This document shows, piece by piece, positions 8,129 to 16,950 of a DNA stretch of 64,000 nt. Under the pieces are notes generated by a model that worked only from the letters and a program-made list of their open reading frames with translations, did no database searches and had not been told where the DNA came from. This stretch comes from an uncultured Lachnospiraceae bacterium (GTDB taxonomy: Bacteria; Bacillota; Clostridia; Lachnospirales; Lachnospiraceae), in contig UQAW01000008.1 of assembly GCA_900539175.1 (NCBI GenBank), positions 17,369 to 81,368 of the forward strand, given 5' to 3'. How positions within the stretch are numbered: position 1 is the stretch's first letter; each line of letters opens with the position of its first letter. The translations under genes were made by a program, and so were the position numbers.

Positions 8129-9232
8129 ATGAATACGGAAAGCGGAAAAGCCAAGTATTATACACTGATGGAACAGCTGAAAGAAGATATTCTCTCAGGA
8201 AAGATCCGGGCAGGTGAAAAGCTTCCTTCGGAGAATGAGCTGGCGGCGGAATTTGATATCAGCCGTCATACAGTGCGAAAAGCGTTGTCTATTTTGGAAA
8301 ACGATGGTTTTGTTACTGCTTATCACGGCAAAGGGACATTTTGTTCCGAACGGATGATACACAGACGCGCCTCCCGCAATATTGCGGTTGTTATTACTTA
8401 TATATCCGATTATATTTTTCCAAGATTGATTCAGGGAATGGATCGGGTACTGACTGCAAACGGCTACAGCATTATATTGAAAAATACCGGCAATTCCAGA
8501 ACGAATGAGGCGAAGGTATTGCAGGAGATGCTGAGCAAGCCGATTGATGGTCTGATTATTGAACCGAGCAAGAGTCAGATTTTGTGTAAACATCTGAACC
8601 TTTATCAGATGTTGGATAAGTATGATATTCCCTATGTATTTATTCAGGGAAGTTATCCGCAGATGTTGGAAAAACCCAGAATTCTGATGGATGACTGCAG
8701 GGGGGGATATCTGCTGACAAAATACCTGATTGAGACGGGACATAAGAAAATTGTCGGAGTTTTTAAAGCCGATGACAGTCAGGGTGAGCAGAGGCATAAG
8801 GGCTATACAAAAGCTTTGCAGGAAGCCGGCATGATGTATGATCCTGAGATGGTGATCTGGTTCCATACAGAAGATCGCCGGATCAAGCCGCCGCTGATGT
8901 TGAATCAGATGATGGACAGAGGGGTTGAGATGGATGCTGTTGTCTGTTATAACGACCAGATTGCGATGCTGGTGATTGGTGCATTGAAAAAGCGGGGATT
9001 TTCCGTACCGGAGGATATTTCCGTTACAGGGTATGATAATTCCATGATTGCCGAGGAAGGCAGTTTTGGACTTACAACGATTGCACATCCTCAGGAACGG
9101 CTGGGGGAGATGGCGGCGGAACTGATTTTGGAACAGATTAGAAAGGTGCCGTTGGCAGAAAGTAAGGTAGAGCGGCTGATCCGGCCGGAATTGATTATAC
9201 GTCAGTCTACCAGATCCCGGATTAACGGGTAA
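8129..9232 (+). CDS. araR: arabinose operon repressor AraR (GntR-LacI chimera)
   Basis: An N-terminal GntR-type winged helix (residues about 5-75, with LPSENELAAEFDISRHTVRKAL) is fused to a LacI/periplasmic-binding-like effector domain (IAVVITYISDYIFP onward, ending near GLTTIAHPQ). This fusion is the hallmark of AraR, which represses arabinose genes until L-arabinose binds. The purine-rich ribosome site AGAGGGGGG touches the first ATG at 8123, so ATG 8129 with normal spacing is the better start. The gene is followed by araA after only 45 bases, and the palindrome at 8055-8086 overlaps its promoter, so regulator and enzymes look co-transcribed and self-regulated. Confidence 0.9.
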   Translation: MNTESGKAKYYTLMEQLKEDILSGKIRAGEKLPSENELAAEFDISRHTVRKALSILENDGFVTAYHGKGTFCSERMIHRRASRNIAVVITYISDYIFPRLIQGMDRVLTANGYSIILKNTGNSRTNEAKVLQEMLSKPIDGLIIEPSKSQILCKHLNLYQMLDKYDIPYVFIQGSYPQMLEKPRILMDDCRGGYLLTKYLIETGHKKIVGVFKADDSQGEQRHKGYTKALQEAGMMYDPEMVIWFHTEDRRIKPPLMLNQMMDRGVEMDAVVCYNDQIAMLVIGALKKRGFSVPEDISVTGYDNSMIAEEGSFGLTTIAHPQERLGEMAAELILEQIRKVPLAESKVERLIRPELIIRQSTRSRING

Positions 9233-9277
9233 ATGACAGGTGGTTATAAAAAAAATATATATAAAGGAGAAAATGAT

Positions 9278-10774
9278 ATGAAAGCAGCAAAGAATTACAA
9301 GTTTTGGTTTTGTACCGGTTCACAGGATCTGTATGGAGATGAGTGTCTTGCAAATGTTGCAAAACATTCACAGATTATCGTTGAGTCTTTGAACAAATCA
9401 GGCATGCTTCCGTTTGAAGTTATATGGAAACCAACCTTGATTACCAATGAACTGATCCGTAAGACTTTCAATGAAGCAAATGCAGATGAGGATTGCGCAG
9501 GTATTATCACATGGATGCATACGTTCTCACCGGCAAAATCCTGGATTTTAGGTCTGCAGGAGTATCGGAAACCGTTACTGCACCTGCATACACAGTATAA
9601 TCGTGAGATTCCGTATGATACCATCGATATGGACTTTATGAATGAGAACCAGGCTGCACATGGTGACAGAGAGTATGGTCATATTGTCAGCCGTATGAAT
9701 ATTGAGCGTAAAGTTATCATGGGATTCTGGGATGACAAAGAGGTTCAGGAGCGTATCGCAGGATGGATGAGAACTGCAATCGGTGTTATGGAGAGCAGTC
9801 ATATTCGCGTATGCCGTATCGCTGATAATATGAGAAACGTAGCTGTTACCGAGGGTGATAAGGTAGAGGCGCAGATCAAATTTGGGTGGGAAGTAGATGC
9901 ATATCCGGTGAATGAAATCGCAGAATATGTAAAAGATGTAAAACAAGGTGATATTGATACGCTTGTAGAGGAGTATTACAGTAAATATGAGATTCTTCTG
10001 GAGGGAAGAGATCCGGAAGAATTCCGGAAACATGTAGCAGTACAGGCAGGAATTGAAATCGGATTTGAGAAATTCCTGGAGGAGAAGAATTATCAGGCAA
10101 TCGTAACCCATTTTGGTGATCTTGGATCCCTTCAGCAGCTTCCGGGTCTTGCGATTCAAAGACTGATGGAAAAAGGATATGGCTTCGGCGGTGAGGGTGA
10201 CTGGAAAACTGCTGCCATGGTACGTCTGATGAAGATTATGGCACAGGGTGTTAAAGATGCCAAGGGAACTTCTTTCATGGAGGATTATACTTATAATCTG
10301 GTAAAAGGAAAAGAAGGAGTTCTGGAAGCACACATGCTTGAGGTATGCCCGACCATTGCAGACGGCCCGATTTCAATCAAATGCCAGCCGCTCAGCATGG
10401 GAGACAGAGAAGATCCAGCCCGTCTGGTATTTACTTCCAAAGAGGGACACGGAATTGCTACATCTCTGATTGATCTTGGCAATAGATTCCGTCTGATTAT
10501 CAATGATGTGGATTGTAAGAAGGTAGAAAAACCGATGCCGAAGCTTCCGGTAGCGACCAACTTCTGGGTTCCGCAGCCGAATCTTCAGGTAGGTGCTGAA
10601 GCATGGATCTATGCAGGCGGTGCACACCATACAGCATTCTCTTATGACCTGACTACTGAGCAGATGGTAGACTGGGCAGCAGCTATGGGTATTGAAAGTA
10701 TTGTTATTGATCATGATACAACGATCCGCAGTCTCCGCAACGAACTGAGATGGAACTCTGTATTCTATAAATAA
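9278..10774 (+). CDS. araA: L-arabinose isomerase
   Basis: Converts L-arabinose to L-ribulose, the first step of arabinose use, in the cytoplasm with a divalent metal. The 498-residue length is standard. Active-site segments are present: GFGGEGDWKTAA (Glu), FMEDYTYN (Glu), LEAHMLEVCP (His) and GGAHHTAFSY (His), matching the Glu-Glu-His-His metal set of the family. The open frame extends back to 9233, but ATG 9278 has AAAGGAG ten bases upstream and gives the usual N-terminus. It is the second gene of the araR-araA-kinase-araD operon. Confidence 0.96.
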   Translation: MKAAKNYKFWFCTGSQDLYGDECLANVAKHSQIIVESLNKSGMLPFEVIWKPTLITNELIRKTFNEANADEDCAGIITWMHTFSPAKSWILGLQEYRKPLLHLHTQYNREIPYDTIDMDFMNENQAAHGDREYGHIVSRMNIERKVIMGFWDDKEVQERIAGWMRTAIGVMESSHIRVCRIADNMRNVAVTEGDKVEAQIKFGWEVDAYPVNEIAEYVKDVKQGDIDTLVEEYYSKYEILLEGRDPEEFRKHVAVQAGIEIGFEKFLEEKNYQAIVTHFGDLGSLQQLPGLAIQRLMEKGYGFGGEGDWKTAAMVRLMKIMAQGVKDAKGTSFMEDYTYNLVKGKEGVLEAHMLEVCPTIADGPISIKCQPLSMGDREDPARLVFTSKEGHGIATSLIDLGNRFRLIINDVDCKKVEKPMPKLPVATNFWVPQPNLQVGAEAWIYAGGAHHTAFSYDLTTEQMVDWAAAMGIESIVIDHDTTIRSLRNELRWNSVFYK

Positions 10775-10814
10775 AAGTAATTCTGAATTCTAAAAAATCT
10801 ACGGAGGTGTCATT

Positions 10815-12419
10815 ATGGGAATCGACAAAATTGCAGTAAAGACCGCCATTGAAGCTGGAAAAACTGCTCTGGGAATCGAATTTGGTTCCACCAGAATCAA
10901 AGCTGTACTGGTGGATGATCATAATCATCCAATCGCATCCGGTGCTCATGACTGGGAGAACCGGTATGAGAACGGAGTTTGGACTTATAGTCTGGAAGAT
11001 ATCTGGACAGGTCTTCAGGACAGCTATCAGAAGATGGCAGCAGATGCAAAAGCACAGTACGGCGTAACAATCCGGACGATCGGGGCAATTGGATTCAGTG
11101 CCATGATGCATGGATATATGGCATTTAATAAGGAAGGAGAGCTGATGGTACCGTTCCGTACCTGGAGAAATAATATCACAGGTCCGTCTTCCGAAAAACT
11201 AACCGAGTTATTCCAGTACCACATTCCCCAGAGATGGACGATTGCCCATCTGTATCAGGCAATCCTGAACGGTGAGGAGCATGTGGGAGAGATTGATTAT
11301 CTGTGTACACTGGCTGGTTATATTCATTGGAAACTGACCGGAGAACGTATTCTGGGTGTAGGTGAGGCATCTGGTGTATTCCCGATTGATGCGGATACGA
11401 AGACTTATCGTGCAGATATGGTGCAGAAATTTGATGCGTTGGTTGCGGATAAAAACTATGGATGGAAGCTGCTGGATATTCTTCCGGGTGTTAAAGTTGC
11501 AGGAGAGAATGCAGGAATACTGACAGAAGAAGGAGCGAAGCTGCTTGATGTCAGCGGAGAACTGCAGGCCGGAATACCGCTTTGTCCGCCGGAGGGGGAT
11601 GCAGGAACTGGTATGGCTGCTACCAACAGTGTTGCGAAGCGTACCGGTAATGTATCTGCCGGAACTTCGGTATTCGCTATGATCGTTCTGGAAAAAGAAC
11701 TGTCTAAAGTATATCCGGAAATTGATCTGGTAACAACTCCCAGCGGTAATCTGGTAGCGATGGTACATTGCCAGAACTGTACTTCTGACTTGAATGCCTG
11801 GGTAGGGCTTTTCAAAGAATTTGCAGAAAGCTTCGGTATAGAAGTAGATATGAATAAACTTTTCGGTACCCTGTACAACAAGGCACTGGAAGGCGATACG
11901 GACTGCGGCGGACTGTTGGCATACAACTATTTTTCCGGTGAGCACATCACAGATTTTGTAGAAGGACGTCCGATGTTCGTGCGTAATTCAAATGATAACT
12001 TCAATCTGGCAAACTTTATGAGAGTTCATCTGTTTACTGCTTTGGGAGCACTGAAAGTGGGACTTGATATCCTGTTGAAGGAAGAGGGTGTGCAGGTAGA
12101 CCAGATTTTGGGACACGGCGGACTGTTCAAGACAAAAGGTGTGGGACAGAAGATTCTTGCCGCAGCTATGAATGCTCCGGTTTCTGTTATGGAAACAGCA
12201 GGCGAAGGCGGTGCATGGGGGATTGCGCTTCTGGCTTCTTATATGGTTAACAAAGCCGATGGAGAGTCTCTGGATAATTATCTGAATGAGAAAGTATTTG
12301 CCGGACAGAAGGGTGAATGCATGGAGCCGGATGCAGCAGATGTGGCAGGTTTTGAAACCTTTATTGAACGTTATAAGAAGGGGCTTGCAATCGAACGTGC
12401 GGCTGTGGAAAATCTGTAA
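10815..12419 (+). CDS. FGGY-family carbohydrate kinase, probable L-ribulokinase (AraK-like)
   Basis: An FGGY kinase with the ATP/sugar folds of the family: LGIEFGSTRIKAVLV at the phosphate-1 loop (residues about 17-31), the TWRNN segment, and GHGGLFKTKGVGQ in the C-terminal domain. Its position between araA and araD argues strongly that it phosphorylates L-ribulose to L-ribulose 5-phosphate. The sequence does not read like classical AraB; it fits the divergent clade often labelled xylulokinase-like and resembles the non-orthologous ribulokinase (AraK) described in clostridia. The substrate is therefore inferred from context. At 534 residues it is within family range, and a short leader containing a good RBS separates it from araA. 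Confidence 0.82.
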   Translation: MGIDKIAVKTAIEAGKTALGIEFGSTRIKAVLVDDHNHPIASGAHDWENRYENGVWTYSLEDIWTGLQDSYQKMAADAKAQYGVTIRTIGAIGFSAMMHGYMAFNKEGELMVPFRTWRNNITGPSSEKLTELFQYHIPQRWTIAHLYQAILNGEEHVGEIDYLCTLAGYIHWKLTGERILGVGEASGVFPIDADTKTYRADMVQKFDALVADKNYGWKLLDILPGVKVAGENAGILTEEGAKLLDVSGELQAGIPLCPPEGDAGTGMAATNSVAKRTGNVSAGTSVFAMIVLEKELSKVYPEIDLVTTPSGNLVAMVHCQNCTSDLNAWVGLFKEFAESFGIEVDMNKLFGTLYNKALEGDTDCGGLLAYNYFSGEHITDFVEGRPMFVRNSNDNFNLANFMRVHLFTALGALKVGLDILLKEEGVQVDQILGHGGLFKTKGVGQKILAAAMNAPVSVMETAGEGGAWGIALLASYMVNKADGESLDNYLNEKVFAGQKGECMEPDAADVAGFETFIERYKKGLAIERAAVENL

Positions 12420-12457
12420 ATCTTAATGTATGTCTGAAAATGATAAGGTGGAGCGTT

Positions 12458-13147
12458 ATGTTAGAAGAACTGAAAAAACGGGTATACGAAGCAAATATGT
12501 TGCTTCCGAAATATGGGCTGGTTACATTTACCTGGGGAAATGTAAGTGAAATTGACCGTGAGAGCGGATTGTTTGCAATCAAGCCAAGCGGTGTTGATTA
12601 TGATAAGCTGACTCCGGATGATATGGTAATCATGGATCTGGAAGGAAATAAGGTGGAGGGAAGATACAATCCATCTTCCGATACACCGACACATCTGGAA
12701 CTGTACAAAGCATTTCCAAACATCGGCGGAGTGGTACATACACATTCTCCATGGGCGACAAGCTGGGCACAGGCAGGAAGAGGGATTCCCTGTTACGGAA
12801 CCACACATGCCGATTATATGTATGGTGAGATTCCGTGTGCAAGATGCCTGACGAAAGAAGAGATTGATGGCGCTTATGAGAAGAACACAGGTCTTCTGAT
12901 TGCTGATTTATTCAAAGACAAGGATTATGAGGCAGTTCCGGCAGTGCTTTGTAAGAACCACGGACCGTTTACCTGGGGAAAGGACGGTCATGATGCTGTT
13001 CACAACGCGGTTGTTCTGGAAGAGGTTGCAAAGATGGCTGCCCGCTGTGAGATGATTCAGCCGCGCGTTCAGCCGGCACCGCAGGAATTGCAGGATAAGC
13101 ACTATTACAGAAAACATGGTGCAAATGCATATTACGGACAGAAATAA
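12458..13147 (+). CDS. araD: L-ribulose-5-phosphate 4-epimerase
   Basis: Epimerises L-ribulose 5-phosphate to D-xylulose 5-phosphate, feeding the pentose phosphate pathway. A class II aldolase fold with zinc ligands in VHTHSPWATS and KNHGPFTWGKD; the substrate-binding TWGNVSE lies near the N-terminus. ATG 12458 is chosen over 12440 because GGTGGAG lies at correct spacing and the resulting 229 residues match E. coli AraD (231). It is the last gene of the arabinose operon, with a strong terminator directly downstream. Confidence 0.95.
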   Translation: MLEELKKRVYEANMLLPKYGLVTFTWGNVSEIDRESGLFAIKPSGVDYDKLTPDDMVIMDLEGNKVEGRYNPSSDTPTHLELYKAFPNIGGVVHTHSPWATSWAQAGRGIPCYGTTHADYMYGEIPCARCLTKEEIDGAYEKNTGLLIADLFKDKDYEAVPAVLCKNHGPFTWGKDGHDAVHNAVVLEEVAKMAARCEMIQPRVQPAPQELQDKHYYRKHGANAYYGQK

Positions 13148-13161
13148 GGAAAAATCTATGG

Positions 13162-13206
13162 GCGGCTGCTGCATGACGATATGCGGCAGCCGCTTTTGTG
13201 ATTTTT
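13162..13206 (+). terminator. intrinsic terminator of the ara operon
   Basis: A 13-bp GC-rich stem (GCGGCTGCTGCAT with ATGCGGCAGCCGC, 13162-13193) is followed by TTTT and then a further T-run, just after araD. Confidence 0.85.
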
Positions 13207-13229
13207 TTCACAGGCTTCAAAAAAATTTC

Positions 13230-13258
13230 TTGACGCAGGAACGTTCTTGCGCTAAATT
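13230..13258 (+). promoter_or_regulatory. promoter of aspartokinase gene
   Basis: TTGACG (13230-13235), a 17-bp spacer and TAAATT (13253-13258), about 50 bases before the lysC start. No leader riboswitch was recognised in the short gap. Confidence 0.55.
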
Positions 13259-13309
13259 AATATTCAGAGTTATTGGATTAGGAAGTATACAAAGGAGAGT
13301 ACAAAAACC

Positions 13310-14629
13310 ATGAAGAAGGTTGTGAAATTCGGTGGAAGTTCCCTGGCAAGTGCAGAACAGTTTAAGAAGGTTGGAAATATTATCCGTGCAGATGAAGCCA
13401 GAAGATATGTTGTTCCGTCAGCTCCGGGAAAACGTTATGACGGAGACATCAAGGTTACCGATATGTTATATGACTGTTATCGCACCGCAGAGGCAGGCCA
13501 TAATTTTGAAGATAAAATAAAGGCGATTCAGGTCAGATACCAGGAAATCATCGATGGACTGGGACTTTCGCTTTCTCTGGAGACACAGTTTCAGGAAATC
13601 GCAGATAATTTTAAAAGGAAAGCAGGATCTGATTATGCGGCATCCCGCGGGGAGTATCTGAATGGTATCATCATGGCTGATTATCTGGGGTATGAATTTA
13701 TTGATTCGGCAGAAGTGATTTTCTTCCAGGAAGACGGCAGCTTTGATGCAGATAAGACCGATGAATGTCTGTCAAAACGTCTGGAGAATATTGAACGTGC
13801 AGTAATTCCGGGATTCTATGGTTCCGCGTTTGACGGAAGCGTAAAGACTTTCTCACGCGGCGGATCTGATATTACGGGATCTATCGTTGCGAAGGCAGTA
13901 CATGCGGATCTGTATGAGAACTGGACTGATGTTTCCGGATTCCTTGTGACAGATCCCCGTATTGTAAAAAATCCGGAAGTGATTTCTACGATTACGTATA
14001 AAGAACTCCGTGAACTTTCTTATATGGGTGCAACGGTGCTCCATGAAGATTCGATTTTCCCGCTCCGTCAGGAAGGAATTCCGATCAATGTCCGGAACAC
14101 AAATAAGCCGGAAGACAACGGAACTCTGATTGTGGAAAGTACCTGCAGCAAGCCGAAATATACGATTACGGGTATTGCAGGAAAGAAGGGCTTTGCTTCC
14201 ATTAATATCGAAAAAGATATGATGAATGCGGAAGTTGGATTTGGCAGAAAGGTATTGCAGGTATTTGAAGAGTGCGGTTTATCTTTTGAGCACACACCAT
14301 CTGGTATCGATACATTTACGGTATATGTGCATCAGGATGAGTTTGAGGAAAAAGAACAGCAGGTAATTGCAGGACTCCATCGTGCGGTACAGCCGGATTC
14401 CATTGATCTGGAGTCGGATCTGGCTCTGATCGCTGTTGTTGGACGGGGAATGCGCCGTACCCGCGGTACAGCCGGAAGAATTTTCTCTGCATTGGCACAC
14501 GCACATGTCAATGTTAAGATGATCGACCAGGGATCTTCCGAATTGAATATTATTATTGGTGTGGAAAATCGTGATTTTGAGACAGCGATCCGTGCAATTT
14601 ATGATATTTTTGTAACATCCCAGTTATAA
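13310..14629 (+). CDS. lysC: aspartate kinase
   Basis: Phosphorylates L-aspartate at the head of the lysine, threonine and methionine pathways. The N-terminal kinase domain begins MKKVVKFGGSSLA, with the substrate motif FSRGGSDITGS in the middle; the C-terminal half carries two ACT regulatory domains (one near GIAGKKGFASINIEKDMM, a second near LALIAVVGRGMRRTRGTAGRIF). At 439 residues it is monofunctional, without a homoserine dehydrogenase domain. It stands alone between the ara terminator and its own terminator at 14691. No lysine riboswitch was recognised in the 110-base upstream gap, so control is probably by ACT-domain feedback. Confidence 0.94.
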   Translation: MKKVVKFGGSSLASAEQFKKVGNIIRADEARRYVVPSAPGKRYDGDIKVTDMLYDCYRTAEAGHNFEDKIKAIQVRYQEIIDGLGLSLSLETQFQEIADNFKRKAGSDYAASRGEYLNGIIMADYLGYEFIDSAEVIFFQEDGSFDADKTDECLSKRLENIERAVIPGFYGSAFDGSVKTFSRGGSDITGSIVAKAVHADLYENWTDVSGFLVTDPRIVKNPEVISTITYKELRELSYMGATVLHEDSIFPLRQEGIPINVRNTNKPEDNGTLIVESTCSKPKYTITGIAGKKGFASINIEKDMMNAEVGFGRKVLQVFEECGLSFEHTPSGIDTFTVYVHQDEFEEKEQQVIAGLHRAVQPDSIDLESDLALIAVVGRGMRRTRGTAGRIFSALAHAHVNVKMIDQGSSELNIIIGVENRDFETAIRAIYDIFVTSQL

Positions 14630-14690
14630 TAGGGAGCAGGTTGTCTGTGAAAATAATTTTTTCTATATTCAGACACACTCTAAAGTGAGA

Positions 14691-14735
14691 AACAGGCTTT
14701 TGTACCTCGGAAGTTGTGCGAAAGCCTGTTTTCTT
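14691..14735 (+). terminator. intrinsic terminator after lysC
   Basis: AACAGGCTTT (14691-14700) pairs with AAAGCCTGTT (14721-14730), followed by TTCTT. This is a typical hairpin separating lysC from the pyrH cluster. Confidence 0.7.
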
Positions 14736-14823
14736 GCGGTGTCAGTACACTGGTTAATTACGGAACGATGTACCAGATAGTGCTTTCAGTACATCAGATG
14801 GAAGAATAGTTATTTCCTGATTA

Positions 14824-14852
14824 TGGACAGATGGTGAGGGATGTGCTATAAT
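14824..14852 (+). promoter_or_regulatory. promoter of the pyrH-frr cluster
   Basis: TGGACA (14824-14829), a 17-bp spacer and TATAAT (14847-14852), 38 bases before the pyrH start codon. Confidence 0.65.
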
Positions 14853-14890
14853 CGCAGTAGAAATACAAAGACAAGGAACGAGGAAAACGG

Positions 14891-15586
14891 ATGAAAAGAG
14901 TATTATTAAAGTTAAGCGGTGAAGCGCTTGCAGGGCCAAAAAAGACTGGATTTGACGAGGCGACTGTAGTGGCAGTGGCAAAACAAGTGAAGACGCTTGT
15001 AGAAGAAGGAATCAAAGTTGGAATCGTCATTGGCGGAGGAAATTTCTGGAGAGGAAGAAGCAGCGAGAATATTGATCGTACCAAGGCAGATCAGATTGGA
15101 ATGCTGGCTACGATTATGAACTGTATCTATGTTTCTGAAATTTTCCGTTCTCAGGGGATGATGACATCAGTTCTGACACCGTTCCGATGCGGAGAGTTTA
15201 CAAAAGGATTTTCGAAAGACAGAGTGAACAAGTACTTTGACCACAATATGGTGGTGTTTTTTGCGGGCGGTACCGGACATCCGTATTTTTCAACAGATAC
15301 GGCTACTGTGCTGCGGGCGATTGAGATTGAAGCTGATACCATTCTGCTTGCAAAAGCGGTTGACGGCGTATATGACAGTGATCCTAAGGAAAATCCGAAT
15401 GCGAAGAAGTATGAGGAGGTTTCCATTCAGGAAGTCATTGATAAGAAACTGGCAGTTGTGGATATGACGGCTTCTATTATGTGTATGGAGAATAAGATGC
15501 CGATGCAGGTATTCAGCCTGAATGAAGAGAATGGGATTATTCATGCAGCGCATGGCATTAACAATGGTACAAGAGTAACCGTATAA
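14891..15586 (+). CDS. pyrH: UMP kinase
   Basis: Phosphorylates UMP to UDP; an amino-acid-kinase fold enzyme acting as a hexamer in the cytoplasm. Motifs: KRVLLKLSGEALAG at the N-terminus, VIGGGNFWRG at the phosphate-binding loop, DQIGMLATIMN for UMP binding, and the C-terminal NGTRVTV typical of the family. Its 231 residues are standard. It heads the conserved order pyrH-frr-uppS-cdsA-dxr-rseP, with frr following after 18 bases. Confidence 0.97.
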   Translation: MKRVLLKLSGEALAGPKKTGFDEATVVAVAKQVKTLVEEGIKVGIVIGGGNFWRGRSSENIDRTKADQIGMLATIMNCIYVSEIFRSQGMMTSVLTPFRCGEFTKGFSKDRVNKYFDHNMVVFFAGGTGHPYFSTDTATVLRAIEIEADTILLAKAVDGVYDSDPKENPNAKKYEEVSIQEVIDKKLAVVDMTASIMCMENKMPMQVFSLNEENGIIHAAHGINNGTRVTV

Positions 15587-15604
15587 AAGGAGGAAATAAC
15601 GATT

Positions 15605-16156
15605 ATGGATGAAAGAATCGAAGTATATAACGGAAAAATGGAGAAGACCATTACCAGTTTTGAAAAGGAGCTGGCAACAATCCGTGCAGGCCGTGCTAAT
15701 CCACATGTATTAGACCGGATTACCGTGGATTATTATGGATCACCGACTCCGCTGCAGCAGGTAGCGAATATATCTGTTCCGGAACCACGTATGATTCAGA
15801 TCCAGCCGTGGGAAGCTTCTCTGATCAAGGATATCTGCAAAGCAATCCAGATGTCTGATCTGGGTATTAACCCGAATACAGACGGCAAAGTGGTTCGTCT
15901 TGTATTTCCGGAGCTGACTGAGGAGCGCAGAAAAGAATTGGTGAAGGATGTAAAGAAAAAAGGTGAGGCAGGAAAGGTTGCGATCCGCAATATCCGCCGT
16001 GATGCCAATGATTCTTATAAAAAGTTAGCAAAGACGGATGTGTCTGAGGATGAGATCAAAGAATTAGAGGATAAGACACAGAAGCTGACAGATAAATTTA
16101 TTAAAAAGATTGATGAAATGATAGAAGAAAAGTCAAAGGAAATCTTAACAGTATAA
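15605..16156 (+). CDS. frr: ribosome recycling factor
   Basis: Splits post-termination ribosomes together with EF-G. The 183-residue sequence shows the classic RRF pattern: RAGRANPHVLDRI near the N-terminus, YYGSPTPLQQVANIS, the conserved RMIQIQPWE, and the charged C-terminal helix ending in MIEEKSKEILTV. AGGAGG precedes the start at good spacing. It is co-transcribed with pyrH; a hairpin at 16166-16206 then separates it from uppS. Confidence 0.97.
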   Translation: MDERIEVYNGKMEKTITSFEKELATIRAGRANPHVLDRITVDYYGSPTPLQQVANISVPEPRMIQIQPWEASLIKDICKAIQMSDLGINPNTDGKVVRLVFPELTEERRKELVKDVKKKGEAGKVAIRNIRRDANDSYKKLAKTDVSEDEIKELEDKTQKLTDKFIKKIDEMIEEKSKEILTV

Positions 16157-16165
16157 ACGAGAAGG

Positions 16166-16206
16166 GATAGAAAGAAATACAGAGGTAGGCTGTGTTTCTT
16201 TCTATC
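16166..16206 (+). terminator. hairpin between frr and uppS (terminator or attenuator)
   Basis: GATAGAAAGAAATACAG (16166-16182) pairs with CTGTGTTTCTTTCTATC (16190-16206) over 17 positions, one of them a mismatch. Only a weak T-run follows, so partial termination or a processing site is as likely as full termination. Confidence 0.5.
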
Positions 16207-16230
16207 ATTTTATGAAGAGGAGAAGATACT

Positions 16231-16950
16231 ATGAATGTTCCAAATCATGTGGCGATTATCCTTGACGGTAACGGCAGATGGGCAAAGTCCAGAAAGATGC
16301 CCAGAAATTACGGGCATATGGTGGGATGTGACAATCTGGAAAAGATTTGTTATACGGCAAGAGACTTAGGGATCAAATATCTGACGGTGTATGCATTTTC
16401 TACGGAAAACTGGAAGCGTTCCAGGGAAGAAGTTGAGGGACTGATGAAACTGTTCCGGAGATATCTGAAACGTTGTATTAAGAGCTCCCGGGAAAATGAG
16501 ATGCGGGTACGAATCATCGGTGATGTGTCTGCGTTTGATCCGGATATTCAGGAGAGCATCCGGGTTCTGGAAGATTATTCGAAGGATTATGATAAGCTGC
16601 ATTTTCAAATTGCATTAAATTATGGAAGCAGGGATGAGATTCTTCGTGCTGTGAATCATCTGATGGCGGATGTAAGGTCAGGAAAAAGGGCGGAAGAAAA
16701 AATTACAGAGGAGATGTTCTCTTCCTATCTGGATACGGCAGGTGTGCCGGACCCGGATCTTATGATTCGGACCAGCGGAGAACAACGGTTGTCTAACTAC
16801 CTTCTGTGGCAGATGGCCTATACGGAATTTTACTTTACGGATGTTCCGTGGCCGGATTTTCACAAGAAGGAATTGGTCCAGGCTATTGAGCAATATAATA
16901 GCAGAGACAGACGATTCGGAGGCGTAAAGGAGGAGTCATCATGTTCATAA
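16231..16950 (+). CDS. uppS: undecaprenyl diphosphate synthase
   Basis: A cis-prenyltransferase adding isoprene units to farnesyl diphosphate to make the C55 lipid carrier for peptidoglycan. The signature motifs are intact: DGNGRWAKSR with the catalytic Asp, YAFSTENWKRS, and RTSGEQRLSNYLLWQ with FYFTDVPWPDF near the end. The 239-residue length is typical. It overlaps cdsA by ten bases, suggesting translational coupling. The AGGAGA site at normal spacing supports ATG 16231. Confidence 0.97.
   Translation: MNVPNHVAIILDGNGRWAKSRKMPRNYGHMVGCDNLEKICYTARDLGIKYLTVYAFSTENWKRSREEVEGLMKLFRRYLKRCIKSSRENEMRVRIIGDVSAFDPDIQESIRVLEDYSKDYDKLHFQIALNYGSRDEILRAVNHLMADVRSGKRAEEKITEEMFSSYLDTAGVPDPDLMIRTSGEQRLSNYLLWQMAYTEFYFTDVPWPDFHKKELVQAIEQYNSRDRRFGGVKEESSCS

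Noticed and set aside
8195..9088. 297-codon open frame on the - strand
   Set aside because: It is antisense to araR, whose domains are clear; the translated sequence has no motif and the composition is that of a shadow frame.
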